Source: SAR202-VII-2 sp965263165 (GTDB taxonomy: Bacteria > Chloroflexota > Dehalococcoidia > Lucifugimonadales > SAR202-VII-2). Taken from it: a stretch of 64,000 bases of DNA. The notes below the pieces were generated by a model that saw only the letters and a list, made by a program, of their open reading frames with translations, did no database searches and was not told the origin of the DNA. Below, piece by piece: positions 31,644 through 40,277 of this stretch. The stretch spans positions 2,294,001-2,358,000 of the forward strand of contig OZ253584.1 of assembly GCA_965263165.1 (NCBI GenBank), given 5' to 3'. Made by a program: the position numbers and the translations under genes. Position 1 is the stretch's first letter. Each line of letters begins with the position of its first letter.

Positions 31644-32834
31644 TTAGGACGGGAGTGCCGCCTTGACCTTTGCGGCGACGTCTGCGGGAACGAACTGGGA
31701 CCAGATGGATTCCTGGTTCGTCAGGTACCAGAGCGCCGCGGCTTCAACCGTCTCGTTGTTCTCGCCCATCCATCCCTCGGCCGCCACTTGAGCGGCGGCC
31801 GAGAAGTCGTACTTTCGCAGGAACTCGACCACGTCAGGGGCCCTGCTCGGCAGGCTTGAGTGCACGGCGACGAGGACCTCCGCCGTCGGGTAGGCACATG
31901 CCTGGTCGCCGTCCCAACAGGCCTTGCTGTACGGGGGCTCTTCGAGAATCGTAAGGTCCAGTTCGGCTGCGGGCTTTGTGGGGCCCCACAGGTAGCCAAT
32001 CCAAGCGTCGCCCCTCTGGTAGGCGCCTTCCAGGTCGGCGAAGAGGCCTGCGCTGCTGCCGGGGTTGGTGAGCTCTACCACGTCCTCCAGACCGTAGGCC
32101 ATGACCTTCCTGGCGTTGACTTTCTCACACTCCCAACCGGGGATGCAGTTGAGTACGCGGGCCTTGCCCCTGCTTTCGAGCGTGACGAAAAGGTCCATGT
32201 AGTCGGGCAGGTCGGTTACCGACACGAGGCCCGGGTTGGCCTCAATGACGTAGGTGGGAACGACGAAGGCGCTCTGCCAGTTGTCGTCCAGGCTCTTGCC
32301 TACGGAGATCACGGCGCCGTCCTTAATGGCCTTATCCCATACCGTTTGCTGGTTGGGAAGCCAGACCTCCATGGTCACGTGCACGTCGCCGTTCTGCATG
32401 GCGACGAACCCACTGATGGTGTCGGAGGCAATCTTGTCCACTGGGTAGCCGTACCCATTTTCGATGATGAACATCGCAATGCGGTTCTGAAGCTGAGCGC
32501 TGGACCAGTTCAGGTCGGAGAAGATGATCGTCTCCTTGGGCCCTGAGGGCGCCATCACCTCCACTTCCTTAATAACCTCCACTTCCCTAACAACCTCCAC
32601 TGTCTTCTCAACCTCAACCTGCACTTCCTGGGTGACCTGGACTTCCCTAATGAGCTCTACTTCCTGCGTCACCACGACTTCCCTAACAACCTCCGTCGTA
32701 ACCTCGACGATACGGGTCTCGGCTGTCGGCGCAGGGGCAGCCGTGGGGTCGCTCCCGCCGCAAGCCGCCGCCATCAAGGCAACCACCGCTATCAACAGGC
32801 CCAATAGGCCCTTGTGCGATTTTACGAAACTCAT
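31644..32834 (-). CDS. Glycine betaine/choline-type ABC transporter substrate-binding lipoprotein
   Basis: A 396-residue lipoprotein. The signal peptide ends in a lipobox LMAAAC with Cys25. Residues about 40-92 are an unusual stalk of repeated Val-Glu-Val/Arg-Glu-Val units, a feature common in Chloroflexota binding proteins. The rest is an OpuAC-type domain (IIFSDLNWSSAQLQNRIAM, EVWLPNQQ, GYLWGPTKP) that in the family holds a quaternary amine in an aromatic cage. The ATG at 32834 has AGGAGGTG upstream; the frame opening at 32957 is unsupported. It is the last gene of the TetR-ATPase-permease-binding protein group. Confidence 0.9.
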   Translation of the reverse strand: MSFVKSHKGLLGLLIAVVALMAAACGGSDPTAAPAPTAETRIVEVTTEVVREVVVTQEVELIREVQVTQEVQVEVEKTVEVVREVEVIKEVEVMAPSGPKETIIFSDLNWSSAQLQNRIAMFIIENGYGYPVDKIASDTISGFVAMQNGDVHVTMEVWLPNQQTVWDKAIKDGAVISVGKSLDDNWQSAFVVPTYVIEANPGLVSVTDLPDYMDLFVTLESRGKARVLNCIPGWECEKVNARKVMAYGLEDVVELTNPGSSAGLFADLEGAYQRGDAWIGYLWGPTKPAAELDLTILEEPPYSKACWDGDQACAYPTAEVLVAVHSSLPSRAPDVVEFLRKYDFSAAAQVAAEGWMGENNETVEAAALWYLTNQESIWSQFVPADVAAKVKAALPS

Positions 32835-32982
32835 GCGAACACCTCCTGAGTGTCTCAATGCTCTGCAATTCCTGCTTGGCTCATAGGACGCCGCCCCGCG
32901 CTCGAGCGGAGGGCCGTTATTGCTCCGGTTCCAACCTCCTCCCATAGGATTGCCCAAATATGGCTAAATGCGTTCGCTGTGT

Positions 32983-33978
32983 TCACCTGCCCCGCAGGGC
33001 CTCCTGCCGTTTCTTGACGATGCCCTGCGTGACCCGGTCGATGATGATGGCCATGATGACGATCGACGCGCCGCCGATCAAGGCGGCGCCCGGCTCCTGC
33101 CGTCCCAGGGCCCGGTTTACGTCCTCTCCCAGTCCGCCCGCTCCGACCAGGGAGGCAATCACGACCATGGCGAGGGCCATCATCGTCGTCTGGTTGATGC
33201 CCGCCATGATTGTGGGGATGGCCATGGGTATCTGGACCTTCGTGAGCAACTGCAATGGCGTGGTCCCGAAGGAGCGGGCTGCATCCACGACTTCAGGCGA
33301 CACTTGCCGGATGCCCAGACTGGTCAGCCGTATGGCGGGCGGCACTGCGTAGATGATGGTGGCCATGACGGCTGGGACGTTGCCCAGGCTGAAGAACATT
33401 ATAGCGGGCACCAGGTAGACGAAGCTGGGCATCGTCTGCATGCCGTCCAGGATGGGGCGAAGCACCGCGTCGAACCTGTCGCTGCGGGCAGCGGCTACGC
33501 CCACAGGAACGGCGATTGCTATGGAGAGTGTGACCGCGGTGGCAATGAGAGCGAGGGTCTCCATGGCGCTCGGCCACAGGCCCACCAACCCCAGCCCCAT
33601 GAGGCTGATGAACGACATGATCGCCAGGATGGCACCGCCCAGCCGGAGGGAAATCAGGCACACCAGGAGGATCAGGCCGGGCCACGGGATCCATAGGAGC
33701 GAGTCCTCGATGGAGATGAGGATCTTGATGACAAACACCTTGACGAAGTCGAAGAACCAGTCAAGGTTGACGGTGGCCCAATCTACTGCGGAGTCGATCT
33801 TGGCCCCTATGCTCCGGCCCGCGTCTATGGGGAAAGCCATCTCGGGGCCCCAGATCGCCGCCGACATGAACACGACGATGGCTGTGACAACGGCGCCCAG
33901 CCCAAGGAAGAACAGGGCGTTGTATTGCAGTTGTTGGAAGTTTACACCCAGCCGCGTCGCTGGTAGGGGACTGTTCAT
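32983..33978 (-). CDS. Glycine betaine/proline-type ABC transporter permease
   Basis: A 331-residue permease with about seven hydrophobic helices, of the ProW/OpuAB type. The EAA-like loop reads EVVDAARSFGTTPLQLLTKVQIPMAIPTIMAGINQ, the contact to the ATPase. An N-terminal cytoplasmic or periplasmic extension of about 100 residues precedes the core, as in ProW. It lies between the ATPase gene (35-bp gap) and the binding-protein gene (148-bp gap). Confidence 0.92.
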   Translation of the reverse strand: MNSPLPATRLGVNFQQLQYNALFFLGLGAVVTAIVVFMSAAIWGPEMAFPIDAGRSIGAKIDSAVDWATVNLDWFFDFVKVFVIKILISIEDSLLWIPWPGLILLVCLISLRLGGAILAIMSFISLMGLGLVGLWPSAMETLALIATAVTLSIAIAVPVGVAAARSDRFDAVLRPILDGMQTMPSFVYLVPAIMFFSLGNVPAVMATIIYAVPPAIRLTSLGIRQVSPEVVDAARSFGTTPLQLLTKVQIPMAIPTIMAGINQTTMMALAMVVIASLVGAGGLGEDVNRALGRQEPGAALIGGASIVIMAIIIDRVTQGIVKKRQEALRGR

Positions 33979-34013
33979 GATAGCTTCCTCGGGGGATGTG
34001 CCCGGGGATGGCG

Positions 34014-35279
34014 CTATGCGCCATTCTCCGAGTTGGATCGGCCCGACATGCTTGCCGCCAGCGTCTTTCGGTGGACGACGCCCACCAGTCTGCCGCCGTT
34101 ATCGACCACGGGGATGGGCCTGTCGGAGGAAAGGCTGAGGGGGATGAGTTCGCTGAAGGAGGTCCCCCTAGAGACAGCCTTGAGGGCTGGGTTTACGGCG
34201 CTTCCCAAATCGGCGGCGCCGGCGCTCTTTGCCCGCTCCACGTCGTCCACCGTAACGCAGCCAGCGTACACTTCGCTGTCGTTCACCACGCAACCCGAGT
34301 CGAGGGATTGCGACCGGAGAATGTCCAGGGCTTCCTGCGGCGTCTGGGAGGCGCGCAGGACGGCTTCGGCCTTGTTCATGACACTGGAGGCGGTCAGCAC
34401 TTCTTCCCGGTTTATCTCTTTGGTGAACTCCTCCACGTACTCGTCAGCAGGGTGAAGGATCACATCCTCGGGGGCGCCGATCTGGACAATCTGACCGTCG
34501 CGCATGATCGCTATGCGGTCGCCCAATCGCATGGCCTCCTGAAGGTCGTGGGTAATGAACACGATGGTCTTTTTGAGGTCCCGCTGGAGCTTGACCAGTT
34601 CCACCTGCATGGAACGCCGGATCAGGGGATCCAAGCCGCTGAACGGCTCATCCATCAGCAGAATCTCCGGATCCTGGGCCAAGGCGCGGGCCAGACCCAC
34701 CCGCTGCTGCATGCCTCCGCTGAGCTCCCTGGGGAAAGCCTGTTCCCACCCCTGGAGGCCAACGAGGTCCAGGGTCGTTTGCGTTCGCTCGTATCGCTCG
34801 TCCTTGGTAAAACCCTGGATCTCCAGTCCCCAGGCGGCGTTGTCTATCACCCGCCGGTGGGGCAGCAGGCCGAAGTGCTGGAAGACCATGGCTATCTTGG
34901 ACCGCCGGAACTGGACGAGCTGCGCTTCGCTATAGTCGAGGATGTTATCGTCCTCGATGACGACGCTGCCCGCCGTGGGCTCAATGAGGCGGATGAGGCA
35001 CCGGACCAACGTCGACTTTCCGCTTCCGGACAGGCCCATTACCACAAAGGTCTCGGCCCTGTCGACCGAAAACGAGACGTCCTTTAGAGCGATGACGGCG
35101 CCGTGTTGCTCCAGGGCATCCTGCTTGCTCAGCGGGGCTTGTGCCGGATCCTGGAGCAGGGACAGGCTGCCTCCATAGAGCTTCCAGAGGCCTTCAACCT
35201 TGATGAGGTCTTTCTGGGTCGTCTGTTGCTCCCTCGCAGGCGCCCGCTCGGCGACCGTCGAAGCTGTTTCTCGAGCCAT
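34014..35279 (-). CDS. Glycine betaine/L-proline ABC transporter ATP-binding protein (ProV/OpuAA type) with CBS domains
   Basis: A 421-residue ATPase. Walker A GLSGSGKST is at residues 82-90, the signature LSGGMQQRVGLARAL and Walker B EILLMDEPFSGLD follow, and the C-terminal third carries two CBS-like repeats ending in IPVVDNGGRLVGVVHRKTL. CBS domains in this family sense ionic strength and gate osmoprotectant uptake. The ATG at 35279 has AGGAGG upstream; the longer frame lacks support. It follows the TetR gene by about 70 bp. Confidence 0.93.
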   Translation of the reverse strand: MARETASTVAERAPAREQQTTQKDLIKVEGLWKLYGGSLSLLQDPAQAPLSKQDALEQHGAVIALKDVSFSVDRAETFVVMGLSGSGKSTLVRCLIRLIEPTAGSVVIEDDNILDYSEAQLVQFRRSKIAMVFQHFGLLPHRRVIDNAAWGLEIQGFTKDERYERTQTTLDLVGLQGWEQAFPRELSGGMQQRVGLARALAQDPEILLMDEPFSGLDPLIRRSMQVELVKLQRDLKKTIVFITHDLQEAMRLGDRIAIMRDGQIVQIGAPEDVILHPADEYVEEFTKEINREEVLTASSVMNKAEAVLRASQTPQEALDILRSQSLDSGCVVNDSEVYAGCVTVDDVERAKSAGAADLGSAVNPALKAVSRGTSFSELIPLSLSSDRPIPVVDNGGRLVGVVHRKTLAASMSGRSNSENGA

Positions 35280-35348
35280 GCGAACCTCCTCTGTGCCCGA
35301 CAACCCCTTCATCCAAGAGGCCCTTGCTCGCAATTGCAGTCAGTTGAG

Positions 35349-36050
35349 CTAGATTTCGTTGGGATAGGGGAGCCGAGGGCCGCATTGCAGCGGCTGGATA
35401 GCTGCGCCCTCTGCCAGCGCTGCCGGGGAGGGCGGCTTCAGGACGCTTGCGGAGCAGGAGCGACGCCCCCCATGAACACCTTCCACATTGCGTCTCTCCG
35501 TTCCCCCACGGCATCTGACGTAGCCGCTCAGGGCCCAGAGCGTGGCAAGGCTCTGCACCAAGCCAAGGAACGCCGTAGCCGCCGCGTCCGAGTCCAAGTC
35601 GGCGTGCAGAGTTCCGTCCTCCACGCCCTGTCTCAGCACCCGCTTGGCGCTTTCAAGAAACCTGTTCATCAATTCCAGGACGCGATTGCTGAGGCCTATG
35701 CCGTTGAAGCCCATCGCTTCGGTGATGATGACGAACGTGACGGCCTGGCTGCCATACTTCTCTGAAAAGAGCGAGTCGAGGATGTGCTTGAGGTTCTCGA
35801 GGGCCGATTCGCCCACCACCTGCGCCTTCTCAACGGTATCCAGCAGAGACCGCTCGGTATCGTCTATCAACAGGGAGAGGATCTGCTGCTTGCTGGAGAA
35901 GTGCCGGTAGATGGCGCCTTCGGTCAGTCCCACCGCGTCCGCGATGGAGTTGATGGTTACCCCCTCCATCCCGCGGTTGATGATCAGATCGCGCACCGCA
36001 TCGAAGATTTGATGCTGGCGGACGACGGTTCTTTCTCTGAGTACTCTCAT
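35349..36050 (-). CDS. TetR/AcrR family regulator with a C-terminal frameshift
   Basis: The N-terminal helix-turn-helix is clear (IFDAVRDLIINRGMEGVTINSIADAVGLTEGAIYRHF, split here only for reading), and a TetR ligand-binding domain follows. After about residue 178 (SGY) the visible frame turns into Arg/Gly/Pro-rich sequence. In the next frame the DNA reads DAVGERRDAMWKVFMGGV and stops at 35438, a normal TetR end. An indel near 35512-35520 is therefore likely, either real or a sequencing or assembly error. The gene precedes the betaine-type ABC operon and probably controls it. A candidate operator lies at 36101-36115. Confidence 0.8.
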   Translation of the reverse strand: MRVLRERTVVRQHQIFDAVRDLIINRGMEGVTINSIADAVGLTEGAIYRHFSSKQQILSLLIDDTERSLLDTVEKAQVVGESALENLKHILDSLFSEKYGSQAVTFVIITEAMGFNGIGLSNRVLELMNRFLESAKRVLRQGVEDGTLHADLDSDAAATAFLGLVQSLATLWALSGYVRCRGGTERRNVEGVHGGRRSCSASVLKPPSPAALAEGAAIQPLQCGPRLPYPNEI

Positions 36051-36100
36051 AGGCTGGGTAAAAGGCGCTCGGCTACCCTCGCAGCTATGCTAGCGTTGGC

Positions 36101-36115
36101 TCACTTACCGAGTGA
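36101..36115. promoter_or_regulatory. Candidate TetR operator
   Basis: A perfect inverted repeat TCACT-TACCG-AGTGA lies about 50 bp upstream of the TetR gene start. TetR proteins often repress their own promoter through such sites. Confidence 0.35.
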
Positions 36116-36337
36116 TTGGCCTACCTTAGAGACCTCCATCCGGCTTGTCAACCCCGAAACGAGGGGGAAAAACGCCGGGGAGAGAATGTCGCCGCGGCCT
36201 ACATATGGGAATAGACCTACACGGGAACGCAAGGTGTTGTAGGCGGCGGGGGCGGAATTCGACGCAAGCAAGGGGGACGGGTTGCGGCCTCGTTCAGACC
36301 CGACGACACCTGCATCGGGTTCCGGTTGCCCGGTTCG
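36116..36337. other. Intergenic region between TetR and ubiA-family gene
   Basis: Divergent intergenic DNA of about 320 bp in all. Apart from the palindrome at 36101 and the ubiA promoter at 36338 I see no gene, RNA or repeat in it. Confidence 0.4.
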
Positions 36338-36367
36338 TTGACGCTTCCAGGGGGGACTTCCTATGAT
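36338..36367 (+). promoter_or_regulatory. Promoter of the UbiA-family gene, probably leaderless
   Basis: TTGACG (36338-36343), an 18-bp spacer and TATGAT (36362-36367) are followed by six bases and the ATG at 36374, so the mRNA should begin at the start codon. Confidence 0.55.
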
Positions 36368-36373
36368 GCCTGC

Positions 36374-37315
36374 ATGAAAGAGGCGCAGCAGCACGCAACC
36401 CCAGCCGGCCCCCTCCAGTTGCTGCGCCTGTTGGTCCTTTCTATGCGCCCCCCCCAGTGGACCAAGAACCTGCTGGTGTACGCCGCCTTCTTTTTCACCC
36501 TCAACGACCACTGGACCTTCGACCAGCCCGGTGACGCGGGCCTGCTGCTCGCCCGGGCCACGGTAGCCCTTCTGGTGTTCACCGCCGTTTCAGGGGCGAC
36601 CTATTTGCTCAATGACCTCGCCGACCTCGACCGGGACCGTATTCATCCGCGCAAGCGGCGCCGGCCCCTGGCTTCTGGAGCCCTCCCCGCGCCCTTAGGC
36701 GCGGGCGCAGCGGCAATCCTGGGCATCGGCGGTTTGGCCGGAGGGTTTGCGCTGTCGACCCAGTTAGGGATCGTGGCGCTGGCGTACGCGCTGCTTCAAG
36801 CGGCGTATACGCTCCAGCTGAAGCACCTGGTCATCATCGACGTCATGGCGCTTGGGGCCGGGTTTGTTCTGCGCGCGGTGGCCGGGGCCGTGGCCATAGA
36901 CGTTCCCATTTCCCCGTGGCTCTACGCCTGCACGGCCCTCGGCTCTCTGTTCATCGGCTTCGGCAAGCGCCGCAACGAGTTGGACACCCTGGGTGGGGAG
37001 AGTACGGGCACTCGTTCGGCGCTTGCCCAGTACACCATCCCACTCCTGGACCAACTGACCACTATCGTTGCCACCGCCACCCTCGTCGCCTATACACTCT
37101 ACACGGTCACGGCCGAAGGGATGCCGGACAATAACGCCATGCTGCTGACTGTGCCCTTCGTGGGGTACGGCCTGTTCCGATACCTGTTCCTGATTCACGG
37201 GCGCAATGTGGGCGAGAGTCCGGAGGAAATACTGCTGACCGACCGGCCCCTCCAAGCGACGATTGTCCTCTGGGTGGCCTCGGCGGTGGTGGTGCTGCTG
37301 GCGTTCAGGGCCTGA
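36374..37315 (+). CDS. UbiA-family prenyltransferase, decaprenyl-phosphate phosphoribosyltransferase-like
   Basis: A 313-residue protein with about nine membrane helices. The family Asp-rich motifs are NDLADLDRDRIHPRKRRRPLASG and FGKRRNELDTLG, and RPPQWTKNLLVYA near the N-terminus is typical of decaprenyl-phosphate phosphoribose synthases. In Actinobacteria that enzyme makes the arabinose donor precursor. Here a role in polyprenyl-linked sugar donors for the envelope is likely but not certain. The ATG at 36374 fits the leaderless promoter; an upstream TTG does not. Confidence 0.85.
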   Translation: MKEAQQHATPAGPLQLLRLLVLSMRPPQWTKNLLVYAAFFFTLNDHWTFDQPGDAGLLLARATVALLVFTAVSGATYLLNDLADLDRDRIHPRKRRRPLASGALPAPLGAGAAAILGIGGLAGGFALSTQLGIVALAYALLQAAYTLQLKHLVIIDVMALGAGFVLRAVAGAVAIDVPISPWLYACTALGSLFIGFGKRRNELDTLGGESTGTRSALAQYTIPLLDQLTTIVATATLVAYTLYTVTAEGMPDNNAMLLTVPFVGYGLFRYLFLIHGRNVGESPEEILLTDRPLQATIVLWVASAVVVLLAFRA

Positions 37316-37533
37316 CGGGGTTTCCAGCGCGGGTTGGGCGTCGAACGCCGGGCGCTGCTGGGGAAAAGATACGCGGAGCCGGACGACCCGAAGGAACGCT
37401 CCCACGGCCGCAGAGTCCTCGCGCCGCTTCCCACGTAGTTGGGGCAGGTTAGGATGGGGGATCCTCTCCCGTCCCTGGCCCCCGGGCGAAGGCTGGGAAG
37501 AGGGCCGCGCAAAAACCGCTATGGCAACGGTGC
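37316..37533. other. Intergenic region with a remnant of repeat family B
   Basis: The stretch 37475-37505 (TCCCTGGCCCCCGGGCGAAG then GCTGGGAAG) resembles the tail of repeat B copy 3 (58082-58118). The remainder shows no gene. Confidence 0.3.
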
Positions 37534-38232
37534 CTAGTCCCTGCCTTTTGGATTGACCATGACCCGCCGGTCGGGGCCTTCGCCGACACTCTGCGTCGTA
37601 ACGCGGTTGTGGTTCGCCAGCGTGATGTGAATGATTCGCCGTTCGGCAGGCGACATAGGGTTCAGCCCGACGGCGCGGCCGGAACTGCCGACGCGTTCAG
37701 CGGTGCGGCTGGCGAGCTGGCGCAGCGATCGGTAGCGCCGTTCCTTGTACCCCTCCACGTCAATCTGGATCCTGGATCGTCGGTTAAGGCGCTTGCTGAG
37801 CAGGAAGTTGACCAGGTATTCCAGGGACTGGAGCGTCTCGCCGCGGCGTCCGATGAGCAGGCCTGAGTCCTCCCCTTCGATCTCCAGCACCGGACCTTCG
37901 GGAGCCTCTTGAAGGTAGACTTGGGCGCTGACCTTGAGGTTCCGCAATAGGTCATTGACGATGGACTGGCCAACCGACGTGGTCTCGGCGTCTGCGACAG
38001 CAGCGCCCTCTTCGTCGTCCTGGGCTGTTGCCCGCGCTGCGGCCACGGAGGCCCCGAGGCGGCTCACTCTGACTCTGGCCGGGTCCGACCCGAAGCCCAG
38101 GAAGCCTGGGCGGCCTCTGCTAAGAACCTCTACCTCTACCTCGTTTCGGTCGGCGTCGAGCTCCTTTAGGCCTATTTCGGTAGCTTCCTCGACGCTCTTC
38201 GCCACCACTTCCAAGTTGTCGCGCTTCTCCAT
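37534..38232 (-). CDS. jag: RNA-binding protein Jag/KhpB (SpoIIIJ-associated)
   Basis: A 232-residue protein with the three usual domains: Jag-N (SVEEATEIGLKELDADRNEVEVEVL...GFLGFG, residues 13-48), a KH domain (EGEDSGLLIGRRGETLQSLEYLVNFL split by GRRG) and a C-terminal R3H domain (NPMSPAERRIIHITLANH). KhpB/EloR binds RNA and affects cell elongation in Firmicutes. It follows yidC as is usual; its ATG lies 113 bp inside the yidC frame and has AGGAG upstream. Confidence 0.93.
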   Translation of the reverse strand: MEKRDNLEVVAKSVEEATEIGLKELDADRNEVEVEVLSRGRPGFLGFGSDPARVRVSRLGASVAAARATAQDDEEGAAVADAETTSVGQSIVNDLLRNLKVSAQVYLQEAPEGPVLEIEGEDSGLLIGRRGETLQSLEYLVNFLLSKRLNRRSRIQIDVEGYKERRYRSLRQLASRTAERVGSSGRAVGLNPMSPAERRIIHITLANHNRVTTQSVGEGPDRRVMVNPKGRD

Positions 38233-39043
38233 TGAACTCTTGCTCCTGAGTGTTCGACGGGTTTGTCAGGATCGCGGCTATTCCGGCGGGCGCCGGCTGC
38301 CGAGAGCGCCGCAATGAACCCCAGCCGCCCACGAAATACTGGGTTACGAGGCGGAACAAATTGGATACGAAGATATAGAAGGAGAGGCCGCTGGGCAAGG
38401 TGAATGCCAGGATCGCGAAGAATCCGGGCATCATCCACAGCATCAGCCGTTGCTGGCGCGCCTGGATGGGGTCCGTGGACGGCGTCGTGCTCATCTTTTG
38501 CATCAGCCACATCGACCCCGCCACGAGCACCGCAAGGATGCCTATGCTGTCGGGGACCGAAAGGTCCATCCATAGGAAGTTGCCGTTGACCGGCACCACG
38601 CTATGGGACACCGTCACCCCCGGATAAAGCATGTTGCCCAGTTCCATGAGGCGCTCGGGCGACGTTGGCAGCACCCGGATGACTGCCCAATACATGCCGA
38701 TGAGGATAGGCATTTGGATGACGAGAGGACCCAGGCACCCCACGGGGCTGACGCCGAACTCCTTGTAGAGGCGCATCGTCTCTTGGGACATGCGTTGCCT
38801 GTCCTGGCCATAGCGCTTCTTGAGCTCCGCGATCCGGGGCTGGATATCGCTCATGGCCTTGGTCTGCTTTATCTGACGGAGCGTGAGCGGCAACGTAAGG
38901 ATGTGGACAATCACCGTGAAGGCCATGATTGCCAGGCCAAAGTTCTGGAACAGGTAGGCGTACAGGATCAACAACAGGTTGATCATGGGGCGCATGATGC
39001 CCTGGTTCCAGAAAACGCCGAAGATGTCGGTTAGGGCTTCCAC
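38120..39043 (-). CDS. yidC: Membrane protein insertase YidC
   Basis: A 307-residue YidC of the short, Gram-positive-like type without the large periplasmic domain. Conserved parts are AIMAFTVIVHILTLPLTLRQ (first core helix with the groove Arg), ELKKRYGQDRQRMSQE (cytoplasmic coiled hairpin), GVSPVGCLGPLVIQMPI and SFYIFVSNLFRLVTQYF. The C-terminus is a basic tail rich in Arg and Gly as in ribosome-binding YidC forms. That tail overlaps the jag gene by 113 bp in another frame. Confidence 0.92.
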   Translation of the reverse strand: MEALTDIFGVFWNQGIMRPMINLLLILYAYLFQNFGLAIMAFTVIVHILTLPLTLRQIKQTKAMSDIQPRIAELKKRYGQDRQRMSQETMRLYKEFGVSPVGCLGPLVIQMPILIGMYWAVIRVLPTSPERLMELGNMLYPGVTVSHSVVPVNGNFLWMDLSVPDSIGILAVLVAGSMWLMQKMSTTPSTDPIQARQQRLMLWMMPGFFAILAFTLPSGLSFYIFVSNLFRLVTQYFVGGWGSLRRSRQPAPAGIAAILTNPSNTQEQEFNGEARQLGSGGEERRGSYRNRPKGARRRPKRGRGRGS

Positions 39044-39061
39044 TGTGTTTGCCTGTGCTCC

Positions 39062-40216
39062 CTAGTCCAAGAGCCGCTCGCTCCAAAGCTGCCTGCGCTG
39101 CTCCACGTCAAGCGCCAGAAGAACATTGTCGATGGACGTGACGTAGAGGATGTTCCCGTCGGACGCCATTGCCGCCCTCACTTGGGCGCCCACCGCCAGT
39201 GTCCAAACCTCTACGAGGCTTCCTTTCTCTAGGACGTACACATTCCTGTCGTCCGAGCCAATGGCAATCCAGTCGTCGCCGACGAATATCGGGGGCGCCA
39301 CGATGGCGCCCTCAGTTGTGTAGCGCCGTTGCGCCTCCAGGCTCTCGCCGTCCCAGGCGTAGAGGTTGCCGTCCAGATTGCCCACGTAGATGAACTCGCC
39401 GTCGGTGATGGCGCCGCCCCAGAACCAACCCTCGCCCTCGAGCCGTGACACCTCGGTCCCGTCTGAGGCATCGAGCGCGTAGAACGTCTTGTCGAACGAG
39501 CCGATGTAGACCCGGCCGTCGGCGATTAGAGGAGTGGTGGTGATGGCCCCCTCCGCCTCGAAGGGCTGGTCCCACACCTCCTCGCCCGTTTCCAGCGAAA
39601 CGGCATACATCTTGTGGTCGAGGGCTCCGAAGTACACGACCCCGTCGTGGATCACGGGGGTTGTCCAAATCTTGCCAATCTCCCCGGAAGCGGGGAATTC
39701 CCAGAGGGGCTCTCCGCCCCGGTCCGCGTCGTAGCTGAGCAGCTTGCCGTTGGACGACCCCACCACAACCTTGCCGCCGTCCACCACGGGCCCGCCAACC
39801 ACCGAGTCGCCGGTGTCGGTCTTCCAGAGCAGCGCCCCGTTCTCGATGTTCACCGCGTAGAGAAAGCCGTTGTACTCGCCCACGTAGGCTATGCCCTCGC
39901 TGACAGCCGGCCTCGCGTAGATGGCCGCCACCTCCTCCGAGTCGCCTTGCGGGAACTTCCAGCGGCGTACGCCGTTGGGCCGCACGGCCAACACACTGCC
40001 GTCGGGGGCGCCGATGATCAAATCTTCAGAGGTAAGGGCGATTCCCGACCAACCCTTGGCGGAAAACTGGCCGCCGATGCAGGCCCCAAGGCCCAGTGTC
40101 AGCAGGAGGAGAAGAGGCAATAGAAGGCGAGCGGCTGACAGACGGCCGGCTCTTTCCCGAAGGCTCCTTGATTCCAAGCGATGTTCCTCGAATACCCTTA
40201 TAAAGAATGCGTTCAT
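39062..40216 (-). CDS. PQQ-like beta-propeller lipoprotein (BamB-like)
   Basis: A 384-residue lipoprotein. After a long basic N-region and hydrophobic helix the lipobox LGLGAC gives Cys46. The rest is about eight PQQ-type blades, each with patterns such as DGSVLAV...RRWKF, NGFLYAVNIENGALLW and DHKMYAVSLETGEEVW. Known relatives include BamB, a scaffold for membrane-protein assembly, though no outer-membrane BAM complex is expected in Chloroflexota. It sits between yidD and yidC in the insertase cluster, which suggests an extracytoplasmic folding or binding role. That role is inference. Confidence 0.85.
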   Translation of the reverse strand: MNAFFIRVFEEHRLESRSLRERAGRLSAARLLLPLLLLLTLGLGACIGGQFSAKGWSGIALTSEDLIIGAPDGSVLAVRPNGVRRWKFPQGDSEEVAAIYARPAVSEGIAYVGEYNGFLYAVNIENGALLWKTDTGDSVVGGPVVDGGKVVVGSSNGKLLSYDADRGGEPLWEFPASGEIGKIWTTPVIHDGVVYFGALDHKMYAVSLETGEEVWDQPFEAEGAITTTPLIADGRVYIGSFDKTFYALDASDGTEVSRLEGEGWFWGGAITDGEFIYVGNLDGNLYAWDGESLEAQRRYTTEGAIVAPPIFVGDDWIAIGSDDRNVYVLEKGSLVEVWTLAVGAQVRAAMASDGNILYVTSIDNVLLALDVEQRRQLWSERLLD

Positions 40217-40277
40217 TCAACGACCGGCTGTCTATGGGCCTGTCGCTCCAATATGCTATGCGGGACTCGTTCCCGTG

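Noticed and set aside
35281..35333. Earlier start for the ABC ATPase gene
   Set aside because: The extension has no ribosome binding site, while AGGAGG sits correctly before the ATG at 35279.
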